Assembly: GCA_010015805.1 (NCBI GenBank)
Contig: ML978122.1
Span: 1,956,453 to 2,020,452 of the forward strand
Direction of reading: 5' to 3'
DNA length: 64,000 bases
From: Rhizodiscina lignyota
Taxonomy: Eukaryota; Ascomycota; Dothideomycetes; Aulographales; Rhizodiscinaceae
A model generated the notes under the pieces. It was not told the DNA's origin. It did no database searches and was given only the letters and a program-made list of their open reading frames with translations. Below are positions 11,533 to 23,026 of this stretch, piece after piece. Within the stretch, counting starts at the first letter, position 1; every line of letters starts with the position of its first letter. The translations under genes were made by a program, and so were the position numbers.

Positions 11533-13359
11533 TCAATGCTCCAAGAAATACCAAGGCTGTCGGCCATCATACGGCTCGCCAGGAAACTCGAAGGGGACAT
11601 CGACACGCTCTTTGAAGACGTCCATGGAGACTTCTTCTCCCTCAATCTCCTCGACAGGAACAGGAAACAAAACGCCAGATTCCCAATTCCGTGCATTGAG
11701 TTTAGGCTCCTTACGTGTCCTATCCATCACAACTTTCCCCCATGCGCTCTCCGAAAGATTGGCACTGCCATGATAGACCCATGCAATTGGGGTCGATGTG
11801 CCGTCTGCTGCTTCTTTCTTACCGCGAATAAAGAGAATCTTGTTGTGACTCAGAAGACCAGGCCTAGAAGATCTGTAGTCTCTCATCAAAGCTTTAGGGA
11901 ACGTGGGTGCGGTGAACCATTGGCGCCGAAGGCAAATAGTACCAGCTGCGTCGGTCCCTCCGAAACTGTTCGCGACGGTCTCATGCGTAGGGAAATATAT
12001 CCGAAAGGAATCTCGGAGCTGCTGTCCCTTAGCTATTTTTCCATTTGCTGCCGCATTTAGAGATGGTCCAATGCCAGATACAGCATCGTACATGGTCTTC
12101 AAAAAGGCCTCGTTGAGGGATCCAAGAGATGAAGCGGCGAAATCGATCTGCATAGGTAAGGTTGTCTCCAGATCCAGCTGGCGGACTGCCCGACTCAGAC
12201 CCGGGTAGCCCGTTCTCTCCATGTCCTCTCCAAAATGCGACCCACCTACAGTGTGAATGAATGCCAGATGCGCCGTTGGTGAAAAATCGTACCGTAGTAT
12301 AGCTGTTTCAAGAGATTCCGGAACCTCCATACGCCTTAGAAAATAGTGTAGTTCCTGACCGAAGGGAGGAAGATCATCTACACTTTGGCTCTTCTCGCCA
12401 GAAGCGGCGAGGGGACCAGGGAGATCGATGATGAAAACGGAGTTTTCCATCCGTCCATCCTCGCCCCAGTCGTACTTTGTCAAGTTGGCGCTCGGGATGA
12501 CAATTCGCATGTAATCATCGTAAAAGAGAAGCATCAGCTTGCTGTGCATACAGTTGACCTGGCCCGGCATCGGTGGAAAGCAGATTTTGATCTTCGGATT
12601 GACTTCCTTTCCTTCTGCTAGGATTTGGTCCCGGTCTGCCTGAGTTTTTGCTTGCACTATCATGAGAAGATCTGTTCGGTTTACGTCAATCTTGCCAAAG
12701 AGCCACTCATGGTCCCAGAGGAACGAGCTCAGTGCTGCGCGCCGGAGTTGGTCCCTCTGTAAGACTTCTTCGATTTTGATGTCGTTTGCCCGGTTGTGGC
12801 TGGCTGCCCAAGTCCGCTTGATCACACCTATTGGATAGGCCAATGAGGATGTTGGGTGTGATATCGAGTCTTTTCCAGAATCAACAGTGGCATGTTCCCC
12901 TAACTCGGCCTTGGGTTGGGGAGTGTTCTCGGCTTCCAAATCGATAACCTCTGAAGGGCCTTTCGTTTCTGCTGGCACACTGCTGGGGCCTTCAACCCTC
13001 CTCCTCTTATATGTCTTTTCTCCGCTTCTTCGTGATGGGGGTGGAGATATTGACGACGTCGAACGCTGTCGCCTCGCAGTTCTTGCAAGCCTTTCCTGTT
13101 CCATAGCCTTCCGATTGAGGCCATGGATTCCTTTGGGAGAAAGCATCCGCTCACGTGAGCTATTATGAGCTGACTGATATCCCGAGTCAGTTTCGACTCT
13201 GCTCATATTCTGTGGTGGCGCATCACATTCATCGAGGTCAATAACATGCGGCGTTCCAGCAGTGTTGTCATTCCCGCTCTTGAGTTGAGGGCTGCTCGGG
13301 ATCTCAAGTGACATTTTAATAGCGAGTTGAAGCTCTTCATCTTCACTAGACTCTGCCAT
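11533..13359 (-). CDS. TDP1: Tyrosyl-DNA phosphodiesterase 1 with N-terminal UIM
   Basis: Intronless, 608 residues. The enzyme cleaves the 3'-phosphotyrosyl bond left by stalled topoisomerase I and acts in nuclear DNA repair. Both HKD-type motifs are visible. The first, HSKLMLLFYDDY with IPSANL, is near residue 271. The second, SHNKILFIRG with HGSANLSESAWG, is near residue 503. Each supplies the His and Lys of the two catalytic halves. The N-terminal 200 residues are low-complexity, with basic stretches (RRSGEKTYKRRR) likely to serve as a nuclear signal. Residues about 5-19, EDEELQLAIKMSLEI, fit the ubiquitin-interacting motif (acidic run, Ala, Ser four residues later), which human TDP1 is not known to have. 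The ATG at 13359 sits just before the UIM. Confidence 0.93.
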   Translation of the reverse strand: MAESSEDEELQLAIKMSLEIPSSPQLKSGNDNTAGTPHVIDLDECDAPPQNMSRVETDSGYQSAHNSSRERMLSPKGIHGLNRKAMEQERLARTARRQRSTSSISPPPSRRSGEKTYKRRRVEGPSSVPAETKGPSEVIDLEAENTPQPKAELGEHATVDSGKDSISHPTSSLAYPIGVIKRTWAASHNRANDIKIEEVLQRDQLRRAALSSFLWDHEWLFGKIDVNRTDLLMIVQAKTQADRDQILAEGKEVNPKIKICFPPMPGQVNCMHSKLMLLFYDDYMRIVIPSANLTKYDWGEDGRMENSVFIIDLPGPLAASGEKSQSVDDLPPFGQELHYFLRRMEVPESLETAILRYDFSPTAHLAFIHTVGGSHFGEDMERTGYPGLSRAVRQLDLETTLPMQIDFAASSLGSLNEAFLKTMYDAVSGIGPSLNAAANGKIAKGQQLRDSFRIYFPTHETVANSFGGTDAAGTICLRRQWFTAPTFPKALMRDYRSSRPGLLSHNKILFIRGKKEAADGTSTPIAWVYHGSANLSESAWGKVVMDRTRKEPKLNARNWESGVLFPVPVEEIEGEEVSMDVFKERVDVPFEFPGEPYDGRQPWYFLEH

Positions 13360-13596
13360 GTCTCGGCGGTCCCAGGTGTGGGCATAAAGAGTGTGGAAGA
13401 ATGTTGTAACTTCAATCGCGAGAAGTCGCGCTATGTAACAGATATCCTATTTAGGTTTAGCGCATTTATTGAAACCCCACCAGAACCTCGATAAATTCAC
13501 GGTGACTCGGCTACGCGGTTTGAATTTCTTAATGTAACTACTACACAGAACCGTATTTGATGTCCTAATAGTTGCATATCGCGCTGTAGTCTCCAT

Positions 13597-14025
13597 TTAC
13601 ATCTTCGGAATCCTCTTGATTCCCTCCGGCAGCTCAACCCACTCCGGTCTCTCACTATCAAATATCGCAGCCTTTGGCTTAAACAGTGAGGCATCATCCA
13701 GTGTCCCAGCATAGACCGTGTGCTCATCGTCAACCGCATACTCTCCTCCAAAAATTAAACTACCACAGTTGATACAGAAGTTTCGCACGGCTGGCGTCCC
13801 ACTATCAGACAGACTCGTGTATTGTTGTAGATTTGATGTATTCGTGATGGTCAACGAGGAAGCCGGAAAGCCCATGAATGGGACGAATCCACTGCCACTG
13901 GCCTTGCGGCAAGAATTGCAGCAGCAGTAACCGCTGAAGTTGGGCTCGGTCGTCGAAGTCCAGCGGACAGTGCCGCAGAGACATGAGCCAGTGTATTTGG
14001 AGCGTGAAGGCGTTGTTTCTGCCAT
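13597..14025 (-). CDS. GFA/CENP-V-family zinc protein
   Basis: A compact intronless gene of 142 residues. The zinc ligands of the glutathione-dependent formaldehyde-activating (GFA)/CENP-V fold are visible: SCLCGTVRW near residue 14, then CCCNSCRKASGSGF, then NFCINCGSLIF. The length is usual for the single-domain fungal members. Despite the family name, most members have no proven reaction with formaldehyde, so only the fold is safe. A CACGTG site lies about 340 bases upstream at 14366-14371. Confidence 0.85.
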   Translation of the reverse strand: MAETTPSRSKYTGSCLCGTVRWTSTTEPNFSGYCCCNSCRKASGSGFVPFMGFPASSLTITNTSNLQQYTSLSDSGTPAVRNFCINCGSLIFGGEYAVDDEHTVYAGTLDDASLFKPKAAIFDSERPEWVELPEGIKRIPKM

Positions 14026-14642
14026 CTTGGAATAAAATGTGTCTGAAGGCTAGATGGAATGCTGGCGTTGGTGAGAATTACGTCGTACTTCTCTATAACG
14101 ATCGATTTAAAATTCTACAACTTTCAAAAGAGACGAGAACAAACAATTATATATATATGAGGGATGGGATGGATACCAGGCAAGCGTTATCGCGTTGGTG
14201 CCTGGAGTTGTGCCTGTAGTCACGAAGTACCGCTAGGCACCACGTTGAGAATCAAGATCACTCAGATATGATTTCTAATTTCTGTTTGAAATAATTTTCG
14301 AGGTTTGTAGATAATCCTGGGCCCTTCCTTTCATAAACAATCCTATCTCAGTGCCTCAGAGTGTCCACGTGACCTCTCGCTTTTTGGTTGTGATGAAGGA
14401 AATAGACTTGAGGAGGTCCAGGGCGAAAGGGATTCTCTGCTGAAAGTCTTGTCATGCAACTTAACTGGATATCATATCTCCGCTCTCATGACACTCATCA
14501 ACGTCGTTCCTATTTCCCATGCACCAACCACATAAACGGCATAAGAACTTTTCGTTTCTCATCTCCATTGTGCGTCAAATCGCCCCCCAAAACGCCTTCA
14601 TGAACAGCTCCTGTAGCGTCCACAATGATACAGGAGTCACAA
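14026..14642. other. Intergenic, promoter of the GFA-type gene
   Basis: About 620 bases between the GFA-type start and the stop of the prolyl-tRNA synthetase. It has a short (TA)n run near 14149-14158 and one CACGTG at 14366-14371. No gene seen. Confidence 0.5.
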
Positions 14643-16386
14643 CTAGTAACTCCTCCCAAACATGACCCACTTCTTCGCCACGTCTTTACAATTCGGATTG
14701 GTGCATTTGTCACCCTCCACCAAACCATCCGGCTGCTCGAACGGAATGCACAGACTCTTCGCCCCCATGCTCGGAGCTCGCGCGTCCTCAGCAGCACTAT
14801 CGCCCGCTGTCGTCCTTGCACTCATCGCCTTGATCTCATCCTCGCACTTCTCGCCAAGACAGTGCCTGATCAGACATACATTCTTATTGTTGAGCGTCGG
14901 TACAAAGTCGTCCCACTCGCGAATGATCTTGCGATGGGAAGCATAGGCTTCTGATGCGCGGTTGAAGAGGTCGCTTTGGATCTTGAGGAGGAGTTCGGGG
15001 ACGGCGGTGGCGATGGACTCGAGGGGTAGCGTATCTTTGCCTTCCACGTCACGGCGGGAGAAAGTCGCCACGCCCTTCTCGAGATCTTTAGGTCCGATTT
15101 CAAGACGCAGCGGGACACCTTTGAGTTCCCAGTCGTTGAACTTCCAGCCCGGAGAATAGCCTTCTCGGTTATCGAGCTCGATACGCAGCGGGAGGTCCCA
15201 AGCGGAGCCCTTCTGTAGCGCCTCATAGGCCTTGTTGATTCCGCCATACAGCTTCTCCTTATCCTCATCGGTAGTCTTCGCAGTGACGCCTACAGGAACG
15301 ATGACGACTTGAATGTCTGCTACACGCGGCGGGATGACAAGACCCTTATTGTCGCCGTGAGTGAGGATCATCACGCCGATACTGCGTGTTGTGAGGCCCC
15401 AGCTGTTCTGCTGCACGAAGACCGGGGGTTTCTTCTCGCCACCTTCTCTCGTGGACGGATCCTCGACTGTGATTCCGTACATCTTGCTGAAATGTTGGCC
15501 TAGACAGTGACTGGTACCCGCCTGAATACCTCGACCTGTACTAGCAATGAAGCCTTCGATGGTCGTGGTGTACTCGGCTCCTGGAAACTTCTCGGCCTCG
15601 GTCTTCCGCCCCTTTACCACTGGGACAGCGAGCAACTCTTCGTAAATGCCCGTATACCAATCAAGGATCTGCAGCACTTCTTTGCCAGCCTCCTCGAGCG
15701 TCAGGTGGGCCGTGTGTCCTTCTTGCCAGAGGAACTCGCGTGACCGAATAAACGGCATCGGGTGCTTGAACTCCCAGCGTACGACGTTGTTCCATTGGTT
15801 GAGTTTGAGGGGAAGATCGCGATGTGATTGGATTGATTTGGCGTAGTAACCGTACATAGCTGTTTCCGAGGTCGGACGGACTGCTACCGGCTTCTCGAGG
15901 TCTGACTTGCCGCTGTGTAGTTCCTATATCAGCCAAATTGAAAAGTCACAACGACCAGCGATCATCGTAAACATACCCTTTCGTCACCCACGCAACCTCA
16001 GCTGCAAAACCCTCGATGTGGTCCTTCTCCTTCTGCAGATTATCCTGTGATATAAAAATAGGGAAATAGCAATTCTTCACGCCAATTGTCTGAATCTTCG
16101 CGTCGAACCAACTCTTTATGATCTCCCATATTGAGTACGATGCCGGCAGCAGGATGTAGCATCCCGATACGTCATAGAAATCTATCATCTTTCCCTTTGT
16201 GAGCACCTGCTGATACCACTCGGCCAAATCATCGTCTTTCGCGACATCGATGCCTATGAGTGCAGCGCCCTCTATTTTCTTCTTCGGCGCAGACTTGGCC
16301 TTCGGTTCTTGTGCAGGCTTCTCCTTCTTCTCCTTCTTTTCCTTCTTCGAGCGCTCCGGGATCTTGGCTTTTGCTTCGTCGGCCAT
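14643..16386 (-). CDS. Prolyl-tRNA synthetase, cytosolic
   Basis: Two exons, 16386-15977 and 15912-14643 (intron 64 nt), give 559 residues. The acceptor was set at 15913 because it restores the family sequence WVTKGGKSDLEKP; an AG ten bases earlier leaves the frame wrong. The enzyme charges tRNA-Pro in the cytosol. Class II motif 2 is visible (VVRWEFKHP, SREFLWQEGH), as is motif 3 (SWGLTTRSIGVM with HGD). The eukaryote/archaea-type C-terminus has cysteine pairs (CLGEKC, CTNPNC) and ends in the conserved FGRSY. A Lys/Glu-rich N-terminal tail of about 40 residues precedes the catalytic core. The gene is divergent from CCT1, with 366 bases between the starts. Confidence 0.95.
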
Positions 16387-16752
16387 ATTGGGCAGCTATA
16401 GGGAGCTTTTGGGGGCTTGCGGGGTAGCCTTCCTCGAGACTGAATATATGATAAATGCAATTGCGCTACAAACAATGTTAGTTGAGTGACTCTCAAAGCT
16501 CCTATATATTTTGCGCAAAGATTGACTCACTGTTTGGGGGCTGTGTTAATTTCCAGCTCTTAGTAGAGTCACAGCAGTGAATCTGAGGCGCGGTGCTGGA
16601 GCTCCCCAGTCGGCAAAAATTAATTCCGATCCGGCCAAAAGTTCGCGTCGACGCGACTTTTGGTGAAGAATATCTCAACCTTGGCCGTGCAATACAAACC
16701 CGTGGAAAGCATTCAACTGGTCAAGGCTCCTGAAGAGCAAGGATTACAAACA
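16387..16752. promoter_or_regulatory. Divergent promoter, prolyl-tRNA synthetase and CCT1
   Basis: The 366 bases between two divergent housekeeping starts must hold both promoters. The striking element is a near-perfect palindrome at 16635-16663, listed separately. No other gene fits. Confidence 0.7.
16635..16663. repeat. 29-bp near-perfect palindrome in the divergent promoter
   Basis: Arms CCAAAAGT (16635-16642) and ACTTTTGG (16656-16663) flank a self-complementary 12-mer, CGCGTCGACGCG (16644-16655). One extra T at 16643 is the only break in symmetry. It lies about 90 bases before the CCT1 start and 250 bases before the synthetase start. Two-fold symmetry suggests a dimeric protein site; the factor is unknown. 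Confidence 0.75.
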
Positions 16753-18633
16753 ATGGCCAGCATATTTGAACAGCCGCGAGAAGGCGGTACACTTTGTGAG
16801 TCCCCAATATCAAACTTCTGCCTCCTTCAAAGCTCTTCTGTACCTTCAGAAAGCACCTAGCTAACACTTGATGTCAACGTAGTCCTTGGTGGGTCGAAGA
16901 TCACAGGACAAGATGTCCGCGATCAGAATGTCCTTGCGACTCAAGCTATTGCAAATGTCGTCAAATCCTCCTTCGGACCGTCAGGGCTAGACAAGATGAT
17001 GGTCGACGACATTGGTGACGTGACTGTAACGAACGACGGCGCGACTATTCTTTCTCTCCTCGATGTCGAACACCCTGCGGGTAAGATGTTGGTAGATCTG
17101 GCGCAGCAACAGGACCGAGAAGTTGGAGATGGCACCACAAGCGTTGTTCTAATCGCGGCGGAGCTTTTGCGTAGAGCGAACGAGTTGATGAAGAATCGAA
17201 TACATCCCACAACGATCATAACAGGCTACAGACTGGCTTTAAGAGAAGCGGTGCGGTACATGAGCGAGAACATAAGTGTAAAAGTGGAGAACCTTGGACG
17301 AGAGTCTCTCGTCAACATCGCGAAGACGTCCATGTCCAGTAAAATCATTGGCTCGGATTCCGACTTCTTCGCCAATATGGTCGTTGATGCCATGCAAGCG
17401 GTCAAATCAACGAACCCTAAGGGCGAAATCAAATACCCTGTCAAAGCGGTCAACATCCTTAAAGCGCACGGGCAGAGCGCCACCGAGTCAATACTGGTCA
17501 AGGGCTATGCACTCAACTGCACAGTTGCAAGTCAAGCCATGAGAACTCAAATCAAGGACGCCAAAATTGCATGTCTGGACATGAACCTGCAGAAGGAGCG
17601 GATGAAGCTTGGTGTACATATTACGATTGACGACCCAACCCAGCTCGAGAAGATCCGTGAGAGAGAAGCAGGGATCGTTATGGAGCGCGTGGAAATGATT
17701 CTCAAGGCAGGAGCAAATGTGGTTTTGACCACCAAGGGTATTGACGACCTCTGCCTGAAAATGTTCATCGAGAAGGGTGCTATGGGCGTACGGAGGTGCA
17801 AGAAAGAGGATCTCCGGAGGATCGCAAAAGCTACCGGAGCAACGCTTATCAGCACTCTCTCTGACCTTAATGGAGACGAGAAGTTCGAACCTTCATCACT
17901 GGGTTTTGCAGAAGAAGTGGTGCAGGAAACAATATCAGAGGACGAGTGCATCCTCGTCAAAGGCACAAAAGTCCACTCCTCCGCCTCCATCATCCTCCGC
18001 GGCCCGAACGAGTACTCTCTCGATGAAATGGAACGCTCTGTACACGACTCCCTCTCCGCTGTAAAGCGCACTCTTGAGTCCGGACGCATAGTGCCTGGTG
18101 GCGGCGCAGTTGAGACAGCGTTACATATCTATCTGGAGGAATGGGCGCGCTCAGTAGGCTCCCGCGAGCAGCTTGCCATCGGCGAGTTCGCACAGGCGCT
18201 GCTTGCCATTCCGAAAACGCTCGCCGTCAACGCTGCAAAGGATGCATCGGAGTTGGTCGCGCAACTGCGCAGCCGACATGCGCTTGCCCAGTCTACTATC
18301 AATGACCCAGCCTTTGCCAGTACTGCGCACCCCTCCACCCCCCCTGCAGCTGACGGTCACGCTCCTCCTCCTCGCTCACCTGGTAAACCCGGCACAGGAG
18401 TAACAGAGGACGAAAAGGCGATTGCCAAGAAGAAGAACTACAAGAATTACGGCCTGGACTTGGTGAGGGGACGTGTGGTGGATCAGGTGAAGGCCGGTGT
18501 GCTGGAGCCCAGCATGAGCAAGGTGAAGCAGCTGAAGAGCGCGGTAGAGGCGTGCGTCGCGATCATGCGAATTGATACTATGATCAAACTAGATCCGGAG
18601 CAAAGGGGAGAGGATGATGGACACGGACATTGA
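16753..18633 (+). CDS. CCT1: T-complex protein 1 subunit alpha (CCT1)
   Basis: Exons 16753-16795 and 16883-18633 (intron 87 nt) give 597 residues. This is one of eight subunits of the cytosolic chaperonin that folds actin and tubulin. The first exon encodes [15 protein letters not shown]. The ATP site is clear: [31 protein letters not shown] near residue 96, and VPGGGAVET late in the protein. The subunit-specific run [14 protein letters not shown] marks it as alpha. The protein is about 40 residues longer than usual. The extra length is a Pro/Ala/His-rich loop around residues 485-522, between LRSRHALAQ and [12 protein letters not shown], where yeast Tcp1 has only about a dozen residues. The loop stays in frame and the rest is intact. 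Confidence 0.95.
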
Positions 18634-18979
18634 TGAGGATGTACTAAAGACAGCATGGGCTGGCGCTGGGGAGTGGATTGTTCATATACCACATCATACG
18701 TGTCTTCCAATGGACCTGATCAAAATTCCGTTTCTGCTTTCAGACCCCAGCGTCACGATTTTAAATTGGGAATAGGTATTCAAAGTGATCCTTTAGTGTG
18801 ACGATACAGCCTGGCAGGAGGTGCCAAGAGTTTTCTTGGCATGCGCGTTTAGGCCGAACGATCGGTCCACAGCGTCACATTGCAGCCTTCAGCCTTCCAT
18901 AAATTTGCACTCCATCTTGCCTCATAGATTCACTCATCTACAATAAACTTGCTCTTGACTAATCCTTCAATTCGCAATC
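18634..18979. other. Intergenic, promoter of DIB1
   Basis: 346 bases between the CCT1 stop and the DIB1 start, both on the plus strand. Pyrimidine-rich sequence just before the DIB1 ATG fits a fungal transcription start region. Nothing else seen. Confidence 0.5.
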
Positions 18980-19474
18980 ATGGGCTCCGTCGTGTTGCCT
19001 CATCTTGTCACTGCTTGGCATGTCGACCAAGCCATCATGAGCGAGGAGGAGCGCCTCGTCGTTATTCGCTTTGGCCGTGATTGGGATCCCGACTGCATGC
19101 GCCAGGATGAAGTCCTCTATCGTAAGTTCTTCTTTACGAGATCTCCCTTCTATTGTGCTTTTATCTTACTGACAAACTGAGCAGGCATCGCCGACCGCGT
19201 CAAGAACTTTGCCGTCATCTACGTCTGCGATCTCGACCAGGTGCCAGACTTCAAGCAGATGTACGAGCTCTACGATCCGATGACCATCATGTTCTTCTTC
19301 CGGAACAAACACATGATGTGTGATTTCGGCACGGGCAACAACAACAAGCTGAACTGGGTATTGGAGGACAAGCAGGAGCTGATTGACATCATCGAGACGA
19401 TCTATCGGGGAGCAAAGAAGGGTCGGGGTCTGGTAGTCAGCCCAAAGGACTACTCGACCCGCTATCGATACTAG
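18980..19474 (+). CDS. DIB1: Spliceosomal U5 snRNP protein Dib1 (Dim1/TXNL4A)
   Basis: Exons 18980-19121 and 19185-19474 (intron 63 nt) give 143 residues, a typical length for this very conserved family. It is a thioredoxin-fold protein of the U4/U6.U5 tri-snRNP, needed for pre-mRNA splicing. Family landmarks are HLVTAWHVDQAI, VVIRFGRDWDPDCM, FFFRNKHMMCDFGTG and the end SPKDYSTRYRY. The intron splits an Arg codon (LYR-IADRV). Identification rests on near-complete match to the known family sequence. Confidence 0.97.
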
Positions 19475-20105
19475 TGACGGCCTTGGTCGCCTGGCAACAA
19501 ACTACAGAAAGTGGACGAATTCGGCACCCGTTCGTGATATGCCACATCGACGACTGGCATATGGTCATTTATCTAGGCTGCCGATGAAACTCTACATAAG
19601 CGTCAATACGACGGATGATGGAATGAGCCGGCGAACCCAAGGAATTATCTGAAGGACCGGCAAGGCGTTTGGCTGAAAGTGGGAAAGGAAGGAATGGTTT
19701 TGGTTGGTCTCACTCAAGCAACATGACTCTCAGAACTTAACATGCTAATACGAAATGGTTCCTTAAGACTTATACCTTTTTTCGTAAGTGTCCTAGAGGA
19801 AACTACTTACTTGAAGATGTGAAGTTTTGAAGTCGATGCAACTGCACGAAGAGACGGTACCTGCCGTCGAAGCCATCCTCAACGTTGAGCTAAAGACGCT
19901 GCCAGACTTCGGGCTTGGGCGTTCTAACAGCACAGTAAATGTCAAGGTAAAGCGCCCAATCCGTATCCGGTGATTTTCATAAGGTAGCGCAAGCTGAATG
20001 AGTGGATCCCGCGCGGTATCGAGCGCATCCTCTATATTTACAGCATTCGTCTATCATAATAGTTTACATATCTTACAACAACCTTGGTCATATCTATGTA
20101 CACTT
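19475..20105. other. Convergent 3' region of DIB1 and SUV3
   Basis: About 630 bases between two stops that face each other. It should hold both 3' UTRs. No gene or repeat seen. Confidence 0.5.
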
Positions 20106-23026
20106 TTAGCTTGCAGAAGCTCCAGCGCGATTCTCCTTCTGTGCCATTTGTTCGCGAAAGACCTGGAAAGTCGGCGTTTGTGCTGTTTGTGAGCTCTCTG
20201 CAGCCTGCTGGTGGGTTTTGGTATCCAGATCGTCGGGGGTCGGCGTCGAGTGTTGGCCTATATCATCGGTGGATGCCATCGTATCTGCTCCTTCATATTC
20301 AGGCCTCCCAAACGCCTCATTGATCACCTGGACCTCTGTCGCTCTGCCTCGTGCACTGTCGTAGTCAAGCTCAAAGGTGTCACCTGCACCCGCGTTTTCT
20401 TCCACCGATCTGGCTTCAAGATCAGGTTCCGCTCCCTTTCCTTTGCTAGCTACGTTCCCAGTCTTTTCAATATCATCATTCTCTTCGTCTTCTTCTTCAT
20501 CCAACATCTCCTTCTGCCCCTGCTCATCCATATTCTCATACGTCTTCTGGATCTCCTGTAAGGCCGATTGTTCTCTAGCCACCAGCTCCCTTTGGACCCT
20601 CATCCTGTGCCTCGACCTCTCGTTAAAGCTCATCTTTGCAATGGTCTCCTCGATCTTCTTCTCCACCAAGCCTTTCACATATAATGCGAGCTGCCTCGTG
20701 GAGAAGATGCCACTGAACCGGTAGCTTAGCCACAAATACAAAATGATATCCTTGTGCAACCTTTCTAGCCTCCGCAACGATGAACGTTCACCATCAGCGG
20801 GCTGCTCTAGAAGCTCGAGTTGCAGTTGCTCAGGTGGAAGGTCGAGAAGCGACCCACCCTTCTGATCTGCGACACAACGCGCAAGAGAGACCAGAAGCTC
20901 TCCAGGATCCTTACTCACAGGAGCAGCACAGAATATGATGCGGTCGGTGGTACTGAGGCCCTCTACCTTCTGAATCAAGTCTGCAACTAGGATGGCATCG
21001 CGGAGTCCGCATAGGTGAAAGCGAGAGCTCGTTCGTGATATCTCATGCAAACGGAGAAGGATGTAGCTGAAGGGAGTGCCGGGAGGGAAATATGAGCTGA
21101 AGCGCTCGACGACTGAGGATGGAGGGAATAGTCCGGCGGATGTGATAGGTTCGGCCTCCATTTTCAGGCGATCTGTGATGACGGGATAGTCGAAAGCGTA
21201 AAGCGTAGTGACCAGACCAGTCGTTGAACGGTCAGAAGAGCGCAGCGAAGTTGAAGGCTTGGGCAGAATAGTGGAGTTCTCATCTCTCGCGTGGAAGTTT
21301 GCACTTCCGGTTGCTCCCTCAATCTCACCCGAATCGAAGATAAGATCTCGTTCATCCTTTGCCGGCGCCGAACGCTGTGATGAAAGTGCAACATTGTCCG
21401 CTGGTGGTTCAATAATCTCCGTTTTCGGCTCCACTTCAGGGGGGGTAGCATCTAGATTCGATGCGGCTTCCTTATTGTCTTGGAGTGAGGTGCGGTAGCG
21501 TCCAGCTCTTCCAGCAATCTGTTTGATTTGAGAAACGGTGAGCGTCTTCATTGCCGAACCGTCATTTTTCTGGCTGGACTCGAAAATGATGCGCTTAATG
21601 CTCAAGTTCAAACCCATCCCTATGGCATCGCTTGCCACGAGGAAATCGTAATTGTTGTCAGGATCGTTGAAAAGCCGAGCTTGCTGCGCTCGAGTCTCTG
21701 GGGGCAAGCTGCCGTAGACAATTGCCACATTCTTCCCCGTGGTCTGTTCAATCTGCTTTCGTAGTGCGTGTATGCCGAGAATTGAGAAACTGACGATGCA
21801 GTCGCCCTTGCGCAGCTTATGTAGACGACCACCTAAATGCCGGGGATCTGTTTCAAGTGGAGTGAGGCGTTCATAACGGTGTATTTCCAGACTGTCTCCC
21901 ATTAAGGCCACCAGTTCCTTTATCAAAGGAACAGCCCTCTCCTCGCCACAGAGATGGACCTCCTTTGCCCTTACCCCTAGTAACGCCTGGGTCCAGGCCC
22001 ATCCACGGTCATTGTCGCCGATCATTTGGATTTCGTCGACAACAGCAACATCCATACGATTACTGCAATCCATCATCTCCACTGTACAGCTGATAAGATT
22101 GGGCTTGTCTCCATAGTCGGGAATTCTCCTCTCTTCGCCAGTCACAAGCATACAGTTCTTGCCTTTCGCGTTCATCCGTGTGTACACCTCATGAGCTAGC
22201 AGTCTGAGAGGGCCAGCATAGACGCCAGTCGCAGCCTTCTCGAGGGCCTTTAATGCGTGATATGTTTTCCCCGAGTTCGTCGGCCCAACATGGAGATGGA
22301 TCTTTCGCTGCAGTTCGCGTGTAGCTGGGTACCATTCTAGGGGGTATCTCAGGTCCGCCAGATCTTTTTGGTTTCGTAGCTCTATAGCGGAGAACCTCTT
22401 TGTCGCGATATGTCCATAGAACGTAGATTTGAGCTGTGCCTCAAACGCTGCCCAGCCATTCTCTTTGTACATTGTATGCATGGCTCGGATGAATTGTGGC
22501 CCAGATTCGAGGGTTTTGCGGTTCAGAGCTACTCCAATTGAGCTATTGAGGAGAAGTTTGAACTCGTTGAGCTGCTTGCAGAGTTCTTCAACGCTGAGCC
22601 CTAAACTGTACTGGCTATCCCATTCTGGAAGCTGTGTTTCTAGCCGAGCAAGTCCTCTCTGAAGTACATCTGAGAAATCTTCATTCTTTCGTTCATTCTT
22701 TCCTAAGACATTTGCGGGTCTGATAGTGATGGAACCCTTATTGTAGGCGGTTAAGCGTGCGGAAGGGTCGCGAATACTCCGTGTAATATCGTTTTTCTAA
22801 CTCGACAGCATCAGCACCTAAGAACCCCTAAAGACCGTCGATGAAGAGAGGTTTGGGGTCTTACTCCGTGCATCGCACCAACATATCTGATATTCTGCGA
22901 AACTCTCTTGCTTGTTGTATAAGTCGCGGCAGCGCGTTGACCGGTGCGGTTGGAGGTTGAAGCCCGCCATGATTGTCTGAAGGCGCAGAAGACACACTGG
23001 CCTGCCTGCAGAGGCCTTCGTTGCAT
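20106..23026 (-). CDS. SUV3: Mitochondrial ATP-dependent RNA helicase Suv3
   Basis: Exons 23026-22865 and 22796-20106 (intron 68 nt) give 950 residues. Exon 1 encodes a basic, Ser/Thr-rich, acid-poor leader starting MQRRPLQAGQ, a good mitochondrial targeting sequence. Suv3 works with an RNase as the mitochondrial degradosome. Helicase motifs are Walker A GPTNSGKTYHAL near residue 223, DEIQMIGD near 306, DAIGMGLNLSIKR, and the arginine-finger motif QIAGRAGRYRT near 479. Between motif VI and the C-terminal domain lies a Ser/Thr/Pro-rich insert of about 80 residues. After the helical C-terminal domain comes an acidic and coiled-coil tail (DEEEDEENDD) of about 150 residues. The large exon alone lacks the leader. 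Confidence 0.95.
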
